A stretch of DNA of 5,834 bases from an uncultured Alphaproteobacteria bacterium. Lineage in GTDB: Bacteria > Pseudomonadota > Alphaproteobacteria > Caulobacterales > Hyphomonadaceae. This document shows, piece after piece, positions 1 through 5,599 of this stretch (the first letter of the stretch is position 1; each line of letters opens with the position of its first letter). The notes under the pieces are model-generated. The model worked only from the letters and a program-made list of their open reading frames with translations. It searched no databases and had not been told where the DNA came from. The translations under genes were made by a program, and so were the position numbers. The stretch is from assembly GCA_903831485.1 (NCBI GenBank), contig CAIKXW010000282.1, positions 1 through 5,834 on the forward strand, in the 5' to 3' direction.

Positions 1-359
1 CGACGGGGCTCGCCGACAAGGCGGTCTCGCTGGTCTATGAGACAGTGATCCACAAGCGCGGGACGCAGGCCTGGGTCGATCGGTGCCGTAGCCAGATTTC
101 CGGCGCGCTGCGCGAGCTGGAAATGAGCCGCATGCGGCATCCGACGGAGTGGTGGTCTGGCAAGGGCGTCGGGCATGCCGACGTTGCGGTTGGATGCGTG
201 CTGCGCTTTCTCGGCGATGCGCATCCGGGGCTGTTCGACCTTGCGGATGGATGGCCGCTGCTGGCGGCGCATGCTGCACGATGCGAGTCGCTGGAGCCGT
301 TTCAGGAGATACAGCAGCCGTTCCATGTGACGCCTCCGGAAGCGAGCGCTGCTCAATGA
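1..359 (+). CDS. Glutathione S-transferase family protein, C-terminal part (5' end outside window)
   Basis: The frame beginning at base 3 is open from the window edge to the TGA at 357-359, giving 118 visible residues of a longer protein. What is seen is an all-helical GST C-terminal domain. It includes the segment GHADVAVGCVLRFL, the alpha-6 region with the conserved buried Asp of the GST N-capping box, followed by a helix of the 'WPLLAAHAARCESLEPFQEI' kind that is typical of bacterial GSTs. The thioredoxin-like N-terminal domain that binds glutathione lies off the left edge, so substrate and catalytic residue cannot be judged. A GTG at 45 is only an internal Val codon, because coding continues upstream of it. 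The family is cytosolic and usually conjugates or reduces with glutathione. The stop codon overlaps the dcd start, so the two genes are probably cotranscribed. The family call is fairly secure; the specific function is unknown. Confidence 0.8.
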   Translation, partial: TGLADKAVSLVYETVIHKRGTQAWVDRCRSQISGALRELEMSRMRHPTEWWSGKGVGHADVAVGCVLRFLGDAHPGLFDLADGWPLLAAHAARCESLEPFQEIQQPFHVTPPEASAAQ

Positions 360-1441
360 GCAGGGCGGGCGTGACGAAGCGTGCGGCAGGCGGCGCCCCG
401 AAGCGCAAGGCGGCAGCCAATGTGGCGACGCCCGGCGTGTTGCCGGATCGCGAGCTGAAGGATGTCGTGGCGTCTGGCGCCATCTGGTCGGAGGGCGGCC
501 TTCTGCCGGACCAGATACAGCCGGCGTCCCTCGACCTGAGGCTGGGCAGGGTGGCCTATCGGCTGCGCGCCAGTTTCCTGCCGGGCAAGCAGGTGGTGGC
601 CGACAGGCTGGACGACAGCCTGGTGATGCACACGCTGGACCTGACGCGCGGCGCGGTGCTGGAAACGGGCTGCGTCTATCTCGTGCCGCTGCAGGAGAAG
701 CTGAAACTGCCGGCAGATCTTTCTGCGGCGGCGAATCCGAAGAGTTCGACGGGGCGCATAGATGTGTTCGTGCGCGCGGTCTCCGATCGCGCGCGCGCCT
801 TCGATGGCGTGCCGGCGGGATACACGGGTGATCTATACGCCGAGATCAGCCCGCGCACATTCTCCGTGCTGGCGCGAACGGGCGACAGGCTGCTGCAGCT
901 GCGCGTGCGGCGCGGGCCGCAGACGCCGGTTCGCGACATGACGTTCAGCCTCGACCTGTTTCCGACCAAGTCCGACATTGTGGGCTATCGCGCGAAGCGC
1001 CACTCGCGCGTGATCGACCTCGCCGCCGTCGGTGCGCATGTGGTCGAGGATTTCTGGGAGCCGGTGCGGGCGCGGGGCGGTCGTATCGTGCTCGATCCCG
1101 GTGAGTTCTACATTCTCGCGTCGAAGGAAAAGATCGTCATTCCGCTGGACGAGGCCGCAGAGATGGCGCCGATCGCGCCGGAACTGGGCGAGTTCCGGGC
1201 GCACTATGCGGGCTTCTTCGACCCGGGCTTTGGCGTCACGCACTCCAAGGGCAAGGCCGTGCTGGAAGTGCGCTCGCGCGACGTGCCGTTCATCCTCGAG
1301 GACGGGCAGCCTGTCGGCCGGCTGGTGTTCGAGAAGCTGACGTCGAAGCCCGACGTGCCCTACGGCGCGGCAGGATCGTACTCGACTTATGCGGGGCAGG
1401 GCCTGCGACTGTCGAAATACTTCGAGAAAACCACGGATTGA
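356..1441 (+). CDS. dcd: dCTP deaminase, long tandem-domain (alphaproteobacterial) form
   Basis: This 361-residue cytosolic enzyme is predicted to deaminate dCTP to dUTP and ammonia, supplying dUMP for thymidylate synthesis. Short DCDs such as E. coli Dcd have about 190 residues. This one has two DCD/dUTPase-like halves, matching the long family (Pfam PF06559). In the first half are PASLDLRLG (residues 56-64), NPKSSTGR (127-134, equivalent to the GRSSxAR loop) and YAEISPRT (161-168), with Glu163 at the place of the catalytic Glu of E. coli Dcd. In the second half are FFDPGFG (287-293), KAVLEVRS (300-307) with Glu304, and a C-terminal YGxxxSYSTYAGQGLRLSK segment resembling the nucleotide-closing tail of DCDs. 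The ATG at 356 overlaps the GST stop (ATGA), suggesting translational coupling. The same frame is open upstream to 149, but that stretch lies inside the GST gene and is not DCD-like. The first 25 or so residues are Ala/Lys/Arg-rich and not conserved, so an in-frame GTG at 371 is a possible alternative start. Confidence 0.93.
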   Translation: MSRAGVTKRAAGGAPKRKAAANVATPGVLPDRELKDVVASGAIWSEGGLLPDQIQPASLDLRLGRVAYRLRASFLPGKQVVADRLDDSLVMHTLDLTRGAVLETGCVYLVPLQEKLKLPADLSAAANPKSSTGRIDVFVRAVSDRARAFDGVPAGYTGDLYAEISPRTFSVLARTGDRLLQLRVRRGPQTPVRDMTFSLDLFPTKSDIVGYRAKRHSRVIDLAAVGAHVVEDFWEPVRARGGRIVLDPGEFYILASKEKIVIPLDEAAEMAPIAPELGEFRAHYAGFFDPGFGVTHSKGKAVLEVRSRDVPFILEDGQPVGRLVFEKLTSKPDVPYGAAGSYSTYAGQGLRLSKYFEKTTD

Positions 1442-1469
1442 AGCCCGCCGTTCAAACTCCGTTCAGGGG

Positions 1470-1487
1470 CGATACGCTTTAGTATCG
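1470..1487. repeat. Perfect 6-bp inverted repeat in the dcd / serine hydrolase gap
   Basis: CGATAC (1470-1475) and GTATCG (1482-1487) are perfect reverse complements separated by 6 bases. They lie in the 68-bp gap between dcd and the serine hydrolase, ending 12 bases before the latter's Shine-Dalgarno. No T-run follows on either strand, so it is not a classical intrinsic terminator. It could be an operator half-site pair, a weak RNA hairpin or chance. I see no convincing -35/-10 pair in the gap. Confidence 0.35.
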
Positions 1488-1498
1488 AAATGAGACGC

Positions 1499-1504
1499 GG
1501 GAGG
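1499..1504 (+). promoter_or_regulatory. Shine-Dalgarno of the serine hydrolase gene
   Basis: GGGAGG ends 5 bases before the ATG at 1510 and is one of the strongest ribosome binding sites in the window. It fixes this ATG as the start, which in turn places the twin-arginine leader at the true N-terminus. Confidence 0.75.
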
Positions 1505-1509
1505 TTGGG

Positions 1510-2544
1510 ATGATTTCGACGCGACGTGCGATGCTGGCAGGCGTAGGCGCGGTTGTCTTTGTCGGGTGTGCCAATGCGCAGGGTCTGCGCAACAGGAACA
1601 AGCCGCCGCCGGTCGATGGACCCTATGGCCCAGCAGCCGAATATTCGGCGGCGCGTCGCGGCGTATCGCTGCTGGTGATGCAGGCAGGGAAGGTGCTGTT
1701 CGAGACCTATCCCAATCCGGGAGGCCCGGCGAAGGGGTGGGAGCTTGCGTCGGGCACCAAGAGTTTTACCGGCGTGATCGCGGCGCTTGCCTCCGCCGAT
1801 GGCCTTCTCAGTATCGATGAGCCGGCGGCGAAGACGCTGGTCGAGTGGAAGAATGACAAGCGCAACACGATCACCATCCGCCACCTGCTGACGCTCACGG
1901 CCGGACTGAAGGGCGAAGGCGATGTTGCCAGGCCGCCCAACTATCTGGACGCGATCAAGGCCAAGCCGATGCTCGAGCCGGGCAAGAAGTTCGACTACGG
2001 CCCAACGCCGTTCCAGTGCTTCGGCGAGATCATGAAGCGCAAGCTGAAGGCTGCCGGCCAGCCGGAGGACCCCGTCGCATGGCTGCAGGTGAGGCTGTTC
2101 AACAAGATCGGCGTCAAGCCGACAGACTGGAAGCGAGGCGCGGACGGCAATCCATACCTGCCGCAGGGCGCTCACCTGCATGCGCGCGACTGGGCGCGGT
2201 TCGGCCAGTGGGTGATGGACGGGGCGGCGGGCGCGGATCCCTGGGTCTACAAGGCGCTGTTCGAGCCGACGACTGCCAACCCAGGCTACGGGCTTTCCTG
2301 GTGGCTGCTCAGGCCTGGCCTGATCGGACCCTCGCCTCGTTCGGGAATCGATGGCGACGCGATCGGCGAGGCGGCGCTGGGTGAGGATGTGGTCATGGCG
2401 GCAGGGGCGGGCGACCAGCGGCTCTACCTGATGCGCAAGCGTGGGCTGGTTATCGTGCGTCAGGCGAACGAGATCCTCAAGGCGATGACGCAGCGGAGCC
2501 TCAAGTGGCGGGACGATGAATTTCTTCGCCTGCTCCCCACATGA
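1510..2544 (+). CDS. Exported serine hydrolase, beta-lactamase class C / CubicO-like
   Basis: A 344-residue protein of the penicillin-binding/serine beta-lactamase fold (PF00144 type). The leader MISTRRAMLAGVGAVVFVGCANAQG carries a twin-arginine motif (STRRAML), a hydrophobic stretch and two possible processing sites. One is a lipobox-like FVGC with Cys20, the other an AxA site ANA at 21-23, so it is predicted to be periplasmic or lipid-anchored. The catalytic SxxK motif is SGTK (Ser81, Lys84). ITIRHLLTLTAGL (121-133) is the family's hallmark helix. The Tyr motif position reads YGP (163-165) instead of the usual YxN, and the third motif (KTG/HxG) seems to be AGAGDQ (298-303), followed by the strand RLYLMRKRGLVIVRQAN. 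Such proteins include esterases, D-amino peptidases and lactamases, and the substrate cannot be predicted. The gene follows dcd after 68 bp in the same direction and may or may not be cotranscribed with it. Confidence 0.85.
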   Translation: MISTRRAMLAGVGAVVFVGCANAQGLRNRNKPPPVDGPYGPAAEYSAARRGVSLLVMQAGKVLFETYPNPGGPAKGWELASGTKSFTGVIAALASADGLLSIDEPAAKTLVEWKNDKRNTITIRHLLTLTAGLKGEGDVARPPNYLDAIKAKPMLEPGKKFDYGPTPFQCFGEIMKRKLKAAGQPEDPVAWLQVRLFNKIGVKPTDWKRGADGNPYLPQGAHLHARDWARFGQWVMDGAAGADPWVYKALFEPTTANPGYGLSWWLLRPGLIGPSPRSGIDGDAIGEAALGEDVVMAAGAGDQRLYLMRKRGLVIVRQANEILKAMTQRSLKWRDDEFLRLLPT

Positions 2545-2558
2545 CTCTTTCTTCATGT
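2539..2558. repeat. Perfect 6-bp inverted repeat across the serine hydrolase stop codon
   Basis: ACATGA (2539-2544) and TCATGT (2553-2558) are exact reverse complements around an 8-base pyrimidine-rich loop. The first arm contains the TGA stop of the serine hydrolase. The stem is AT-rich and no T-tract follows, so terminator strength would be low. It may be a weak 3' hairpin or coincidence. The rest of the 56-bp gap to the next gene shows only that gene's ribosome binding site. Confidence 0.3.
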
Positions 2559-2590
2559 AAGCGGTGAGCGTACACTCGCAGCCTTCGAAC

Positions 2591-2596
2591 AAGGTG
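2591..2596 (+). promoter_or_regulatory. Shine-Dalgarno deciding the GTG start of the membrane protein
   Basis: AAGGTG ends 4 bases before the GTG at 2601. No in-frame ATG lies nearby upstream, and the first hydrophobic helix begins within five residues of this GTG, so a later start would cut into it. This supports GTG as initiator. Confidence 0.55.
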
Positions 2597-2600
2597 TTGC

Positions 2601-3104
2601 GTGGCGGCGAACCTCCTACTTGCGTTCTCTTTTGTCTCCCCGCTGATCTTTGCAGCGGTCGTCTGGCTGTCGCGTGCGGGGGCGCGGCGGACGCAGGCGG
2701 CGATCGCCGCGTGCTTTGTGGCGGCTGTGTTCAGCCTGTGCTGGGACGCGCTGGCGGTGCAGATGCATTGGTGGTCGTTTCCATCCAGTTCCGATCTGGT
2801 CGCGACATTGGCGTTGTCGATCTTCGGGGCATTCGTGTTCGGCGGGACGGCTGCGCTGATCGGCTGGCGCATGATGCGTTCGGGCGGGTGGACAGGCGCC
2901 GCGACATTCGTGTGCGCGTTTGTTGGCGTCAGCCTGATGCGGGATCACATGCTGGATGCGAACACCCAGCTGTTCGCGTTCGGCGCTGGCCCGACGGGAC
3001 AGATCATGGCCAGTGTCGGCTATCTCATGCTCGCGCTGATCGGGCAGATCACGATGCTGGCGCTCGCCGGCCATCCGCGGCGTGACGAGCTGCGCACGAA
3101 CTAG
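2601..3104 (+). CDS. Uncharacterised five-helix integral membrane protein
   Basis: I do not recognise this 167-residue protein. It is strongly hydrophobic, with likely membrane helices at about residues 5-23, 33-54, 65-89, 97-114 and 135-157. Positive charges sit in the 24-32 loop (RAGARR), the 90-93 loop (RMMR) and the C-tail (HPRRDELR). By the positive-inside rule this gives an outside N-terminus and inside C-terminus with five helices, a self-consistent topology. The outward-facing segments hold the distinctive residues: CWDALAVQMHWWSFP (47-61) and RDHMLDANTQLFAFG (114-128). The WD...A...WxFP pattern loosely recalls lycopene-cyclase-domain helices, but this is too weak to assign function. 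The base composition matches the neighbours. It starts 56 bp after the serine hydrolase and could share its transcript. Its TAG stop shares CTAG with the eda stop on the other strand. Confidence 0.75.
   Translation: MAANLLLAFSFVSPLIFAAVVWLSRAGARRTQAAIAACFVAAVFSLCWDALAVQMHWWSFPSSSDLVATLALSIFGAFVFGGTAALIGWRMMRSGGWTGAATFVCAFVGVSLMRDHMLDANTQLFAFGAGPTGQIMASVGYLMLALIGQITMLALAGHPRRDELRTN
3101..3104. other. Shared CTAG: convergent stop codons overlap
   Basis: The palindrome CTAG supplies TAG to the rightward membrane-protein gene (3102-3104) and, read on the other strand, TAG to the leftward eda (3103-3101). The two convergent genes overlap by 4 bp, leaving no intergenic space for a dedicated terminator. 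Confidence 0.9.
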
Positions 3105-3724
3105 CCTCGCGGAAGCGCCGCAGCCTCGCGTGCGAGGGTGGCGATCTCGTCCCACTTCTTCGCATCGATGAGTTTTGGCGGGCAGACCCAGCCGCCGCCG
3201 ACGCAGCCGACATTCGGGCGCATGAGATAGTCGCGCGCAATATCGAGCGAGATGCCGCCGGTGGGGCAGAATTTCACCGCGCCGAAGGGTCCGCGAAACG
3301 CATCCAGCATCGCCCGGCCGCCAGCCTGTTCGGCGGGGAAGAACTTGAAGCGCGTGACGCCGAGCTCAAGCCCGGCCATCAGTTCGGTCGCGGTGGCGAT
3401 GCCAGGCAGGATCGGGATGCCGGCGTCGCGGCTGGCGGCCACGGTCGCGGCAGAGAGGCCAGGCGTGACGATGAAGGTCGCACCGGCGATGCGCGCCCGC
3501 GACACGTCTCCGGCAGAGACGATTGTGCCCGCGCCGACAATCGCGCCGGGGACCGTCGCCATTTCGCGGATACAGTCGAGCGCAACCGGCGTGCGCAACG
3601 TCACTTCGAGAACGCGAAGGCCCGCGCCTGCGAGCGCGGTGGCCAGGGGGATGGCGTCCCCCACGCGCTCGATGGTGATCACGGGGATCACCGGTTGCAC
3701 GGCCATGAGATCGTCGACTGTCAT
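3101..3724 (-). CDS. eda: 2-dehydro-3-deoxy-phosphogluconate (KDPG) aldolase
   Basis: This class I aldolase cleaves KDPG to pyruvate and glyceraldehyde-3-phosphate, the last signature step of the Entner-Doudoroff pathway, in the cytosol as a trimer. From the ATG at 3724 the protein has 207 residues, the usual length of about 205-215. Numbered from that ATG it shows PVIPVITIE near the N-terminus, VLEVTLRT with the catalytic Glu40 and Arg44, GAGT (64-67), FKFFPAE with Schiff-base Lys127, and FCPTGGI (153-159) at the phosphate site. All key Eda residues are present. Two starts are possible. The GTG at 3733 overlaps the edd stop as GTGA and would add three residues. The ATG at 3724 has AGGTGA 5 bases upstream and fits the usual start of homologues better, so I prefer it. 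Either way edd and eda are effectively contiguous and translationally linked. Confidence 0.95.
   Translation of the reverse strand: MTVDDLMAVQPVIPVITIERVGDAIPLATALAGAGLRVLEVTLRTPVALDCIREMATVPGAIVGAGTIVSAGDVSRARIAGATFIVTPGLSAATVAASRDAGIPILPGIATATELMAGLELGVTRFKFFPAEQAGGRAMLDAFRGPFGAVKFCPTGGISLDIARDYLMRPNVGCVGGGWVCPPKLIDAKKWDEIATLAREAAALPRG
3124..3137. repeat. GC-rich hairpin-forming inverted repeat inside the 3' end of eda
   Basis: CCTCGC (3124-3129) and GCGAGG (3132-3137) are exact reverse complements. Allowing a four-base loop, the stem is CCTCG/CGAGG. It lies in the last dozen codons of eda and 20 bases past the stop of the membrane protein. A copy of the left arm with flanks, AGCCTCGCG, also occurs at 3103-3111 (direct repeat of 3122-3130), so the right arm has two possible partners. 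There is no T-run on either strand. It could slow or end convergent transcription, but chance in GC-rich coding DNA is a real alternative. Confidence 0.3.
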
Positions 3725-3729
3725 GCGTG

Positions 3730-3735
3730 TCACCT
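3730..3735 (-). promoter_or_regulatory. Shine-Dalgarno of eda, overlapping the edd stop codon
   Basis: Read on the minus strand this is AGGTGA, a six-base match to the anti-Shine-Dalgarno, 5 bases before the ATG at 3724. Its last three bases are the TGA of edd, so a ribosome ending edd would sit on the eda initiation site. It favours ATG over the overlapping GTG as eda start. Confidence 0.6.
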
Positions 3736-5550
3736 AGCCGAAGTCGACATGAGATTGAAGATGCCGCCGCCGGCCTCGGCGTCGCCAGCGAGCGCGCGGA
3801 AGGGGGCGAAGAGTTCGCGACCCCAGCCGTGTTGTTCGGGCGGGGCTGCAGCGCGCGGGCGGACGGCGAGTACGGACGGGTCAACCATAAGGTCGAGGCG
3901 GCCATGCTCGGCGTCCAGCACGATGCGGTCGCCGTCCTGAATGCGGGCGATGGCGGAGTCCTGGTCGGCCCCGGGCGTGACGTGGATGGCGGCCGGGATG
4001 GCGCCCGAGGCGCCGGACATGCGGCCGTCGGTGACAAGGGCGACGCGGAAACCCTTGTTCTGCAGCACGGTGAGCGGCGGCGTGAGCGCATGCAATTCGG
4101 GCATGCCGTTGGCGCGTGGGCCCTGGAAGCGGACAACGGCGACAACATCGCGGTCGAGCTTGCCGGCCTTGAAGGCGGCGGAGAAGTCGGCCTGGCTTTC
4201 GAAGACCGCGGCAGGCGCGTCGATGGTGCGGCGGTCGGGCGGGACGGACGAGATCTTGATGACGCCGCGGCCGAGATTGCCTTGCAGCAGGCGGATGCCG
4301 CCTTCCATTTCAAATGGGGACGAGACAGGGCGGAGAATGGTTTCATCGAGCGATTTCGTCGGGCCATCGCGCCACGCAATCTTGTCGCCATCCATCCATG
4401 GCTCCTGCGTGTAGGCGCCAAGACCTGTGCCGGCCACCGTGACGGTGTTGCCGTGCAGCAGACCGGCGAGGAGGAGTTCGCGCGTGATGAAGGCCATGCC
4501 GCCTGCCGCGTGGAACTGGTTGATGTCCGCCGTGCCGTTCGGATAGACGCGCGCGAGCAATGGCGTGACGGACGAGATGTCGGAGAAGTCGTTCCAGTCC
4601 ACGATGATGCCGGCGGCCTGCGCCATCGCGGGCAGGTGGAGCGCGTGGTTGGTGGAGCCGCCCGTCGCCATCAGGCCGACGATGGCGTTGACGATCGATT
4701 TCGCATCGACGACCTGCGCCATGTAGCTTTCGCCGGACTTCGCGAGATCGATGCAGCGCCCGGCGGCGGCGCGCACCAGCGCCTCGCGCAGGGGCGTGTC
4801 CGGGTTGATGAAGGCGGTGCCGGGGAGGTGAAGCCCCATCAGCTCCATCATCATCTGGTTCGAGTTGGCTGTGCCGTAGAAGGTGCAGGTGCCGGCAGAG
4901 TGATAGGAGGCGGCCTCGGCTTCGAGCAGGGTTTCGCGGGTGACCTGGCCGAGGGCGAACTGTTCGCGGACCTTGGCCTTCTCCTTGTTGCTGATGCCGG
5001 AGGGCATCGGGCCGGCGGGGGAGAAGATGATGGGCAGGTGGCCGAAGCTGAGCGCGCCGATGACGAGGCCGGGGACAATCTTGTCGCATGTACCGAGCAT
5101 CAGCCCTGCGTCGAATGCGTCGTGGGTCAGCGCGACGGCAGTTGAGAGGGCAATGACATCGCGCGAGAAAAGCGACAGCTCCATGCCGGGGCGACCCTGC
5201 GTGACGCCATCGCACATGGCCGGTGTGCCGCCGGCAACCTGCGCCGTGCCGCCGGATTTGCGCGCGGCGTCTTTGATGATGTCTGGATAGTCCTTGAAGG
5301 GTTGGTGCGCGCTCAGCATGTCGTTGTAGCTGGTTACGATGCCGATGTTCGGTGCGCGACCGCGGATCGACAGCTTGTCGCCCAGCGGCACGGCGGCGAA
5401 GGCATGGGCGAGGTTGCCGCAGGACAGGTGCTGGCGCCCTGGGCCGGCGTTGCGCGCGGCGTCGATGCGATCGAGATAGGCGCGGCGGGTGTCGCCGCTC
5501 CGTTCCTCTATCCGTGCGGTGACGTCGGCGATCTTGGGATGAAGCGCCAT
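3730..5550 (-). CDS. edd: 6-phosphogluconate dehydratase
   Basis: This enzyme dehydrates 6-phosphogluconate to KDPG, the first committed Entner-Doudoroff step. It is a cytosolic iron-sulfur enzyme of the IlvD/Edd family, and its product is the substrate of the adjacent Eda. From the ATG at 5550 it has 606 residues, close to the roughly 603 of E. coli Edd, and is collinear with it from end to end. Landmarks are [10 protein letters not shown] (43-52), [12 protein letters not shown] (73-84), AMCDGVTQG (111-119), TCDKIVPG (154-161) with Cys155, [10 protein letters not shown] (220-229) with Cys222, ATGGSTNH (295-302), [16 protein letters not shown] (336-351) and [11 protein letters not shown] (506-516). 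Cys155 and Cys222 align with the cluster-binding cysteines of the family. The frame is open to a GTG at 5580, but that site lacks a good ribosome binding site and the added ten residues are not family-like. GAGG lies 6 bases before the ATG at 5550. No truncation or frameshift is seen. Confidence 0.97.
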   Translation of the reverse strand: MALHPKIADVTARIEERSGDTRRAYLDRIDAARNAGPGRQHLSCGNLAHAFAAVPLGDKLSIRGRAPNIGIVTSYNDMLSAHQPFKDYPDIIKDAARKSGGTAQVAGGTPAMCDGVTQGRPGMELSLFSRDVIALSTAVALTHDAFDAGLMLGTCDKIVPGLVIGALSFGHLPIIFSPAGPMPSGISNKEKAKVREQFALGQVTRETLLEAEAASYHSAGTCTFYGTANSNQMMMELMGLHLPGTAFINPDTPLREALVRAAAGRCIDLAKSGESYMAQVVDAKSIVNAIVGLMATGGSTNHALHLPAMAQAAGIIVDWNDFSDISSVTPLLARVYPNGTADINQFHAAGGMAFITRELLLAGLLHGNTVTVAGTGLGAYTQEPWMDGDKIAWRDGPTKSLDETILRPVSSPFEMEGGIRLLQGNLGRGVIKISSVPPDRRTIDAPAAVFESQADFSAAFKAGKLDRDVVAVVRFQGPRANGMPELHALTPPLTVLQNKGFRVALVTDGRMSGASGAIPAAIHVTPGADQDSAIARIQDGDRIVLDAEHGRLDLMVDPSVLAVRPRAAAPPEQHGWGRELFAPFRALAGDAEAGGGIFNLMSTSAR

Positions 5551-5599
5551 GGGAGGCCTCGTGTTCGAATCCAGCCCCACATATCGTCCGTAATTCCGG
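5551..5599 (-). promoter_or_regulatory. 49-bp gap upstream of edd, with the edd ribosome binding site
   Basis: On the minus strand GAGG (5560-5557) sits 6 bases before the edd ATG and decides that start over the GTG at 5580. I see no terminator hairpin with a T-run after the hydrolase stop. A TTGGCC ... GATATG pair further upstream is too far from consensus to call a promoter. Readthrough from the hydrolase gene is therefore plausible but unproven. Confidence 0.45.

Noticed and set aside
149..355. Upstream extension of the dcd frame to an ATG at 149
   Set aside because: This stretch lies within the GST coding sequence in another frame. The extra residues are Cys/Arg/Gly-rich and unlike DCD, and family-like sequence begins only about 25 residues after the ATG at 356.
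1387..2592. 401-codon open frame on the - strand, antisense to the serine hydrolase
   Set aside because: The + strand has a strong Shine-Dalgarno, a Tat leader and the family motifs. The antisense product is Arg/His/Leu-rich without domain signals and runs into the dcd 3' end and the next gap.
2564..3085. 173-codon + frame overlapping the membrane protein
   Set aside because: It is shifted relative to the regular five-helix frame, is Arg/Asp/Cys-rich and has no Shine-Dalgarno comparable to AAGGTG before the GTG at 2601.
3366..4421. 351-codon minus-strand frame overlapping edd and eda in another phase
   Set aside because: It crosses the edd-eda junction out of phase with both real genes. Its product is Ser/Arg/Pro/Ala-rich, typical of a shifted reading of GC-rich coding sequence.
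3727..5145. 472-codon open frame on the + strand, antisense to edd
   Set aside because: The opposite frame encodes a full-length, collinear Edd. The + frame gives a low-complexity Gly/Ala/Arg/Asp-rich product with no recognisable motif, as expected for an antisense frame in GC-rich coding DNA.
5561..5580. TTCGAATCC motif resembling a tRNA T-loop or integrase attachment core upstream of edd
   Set aside because: The flanking bases do not form the five-pair T-stem, and no anticodon or acceptor arm can be built because the adjacent bases are the edd 5' coding region. No integrase or repeat copy is present.
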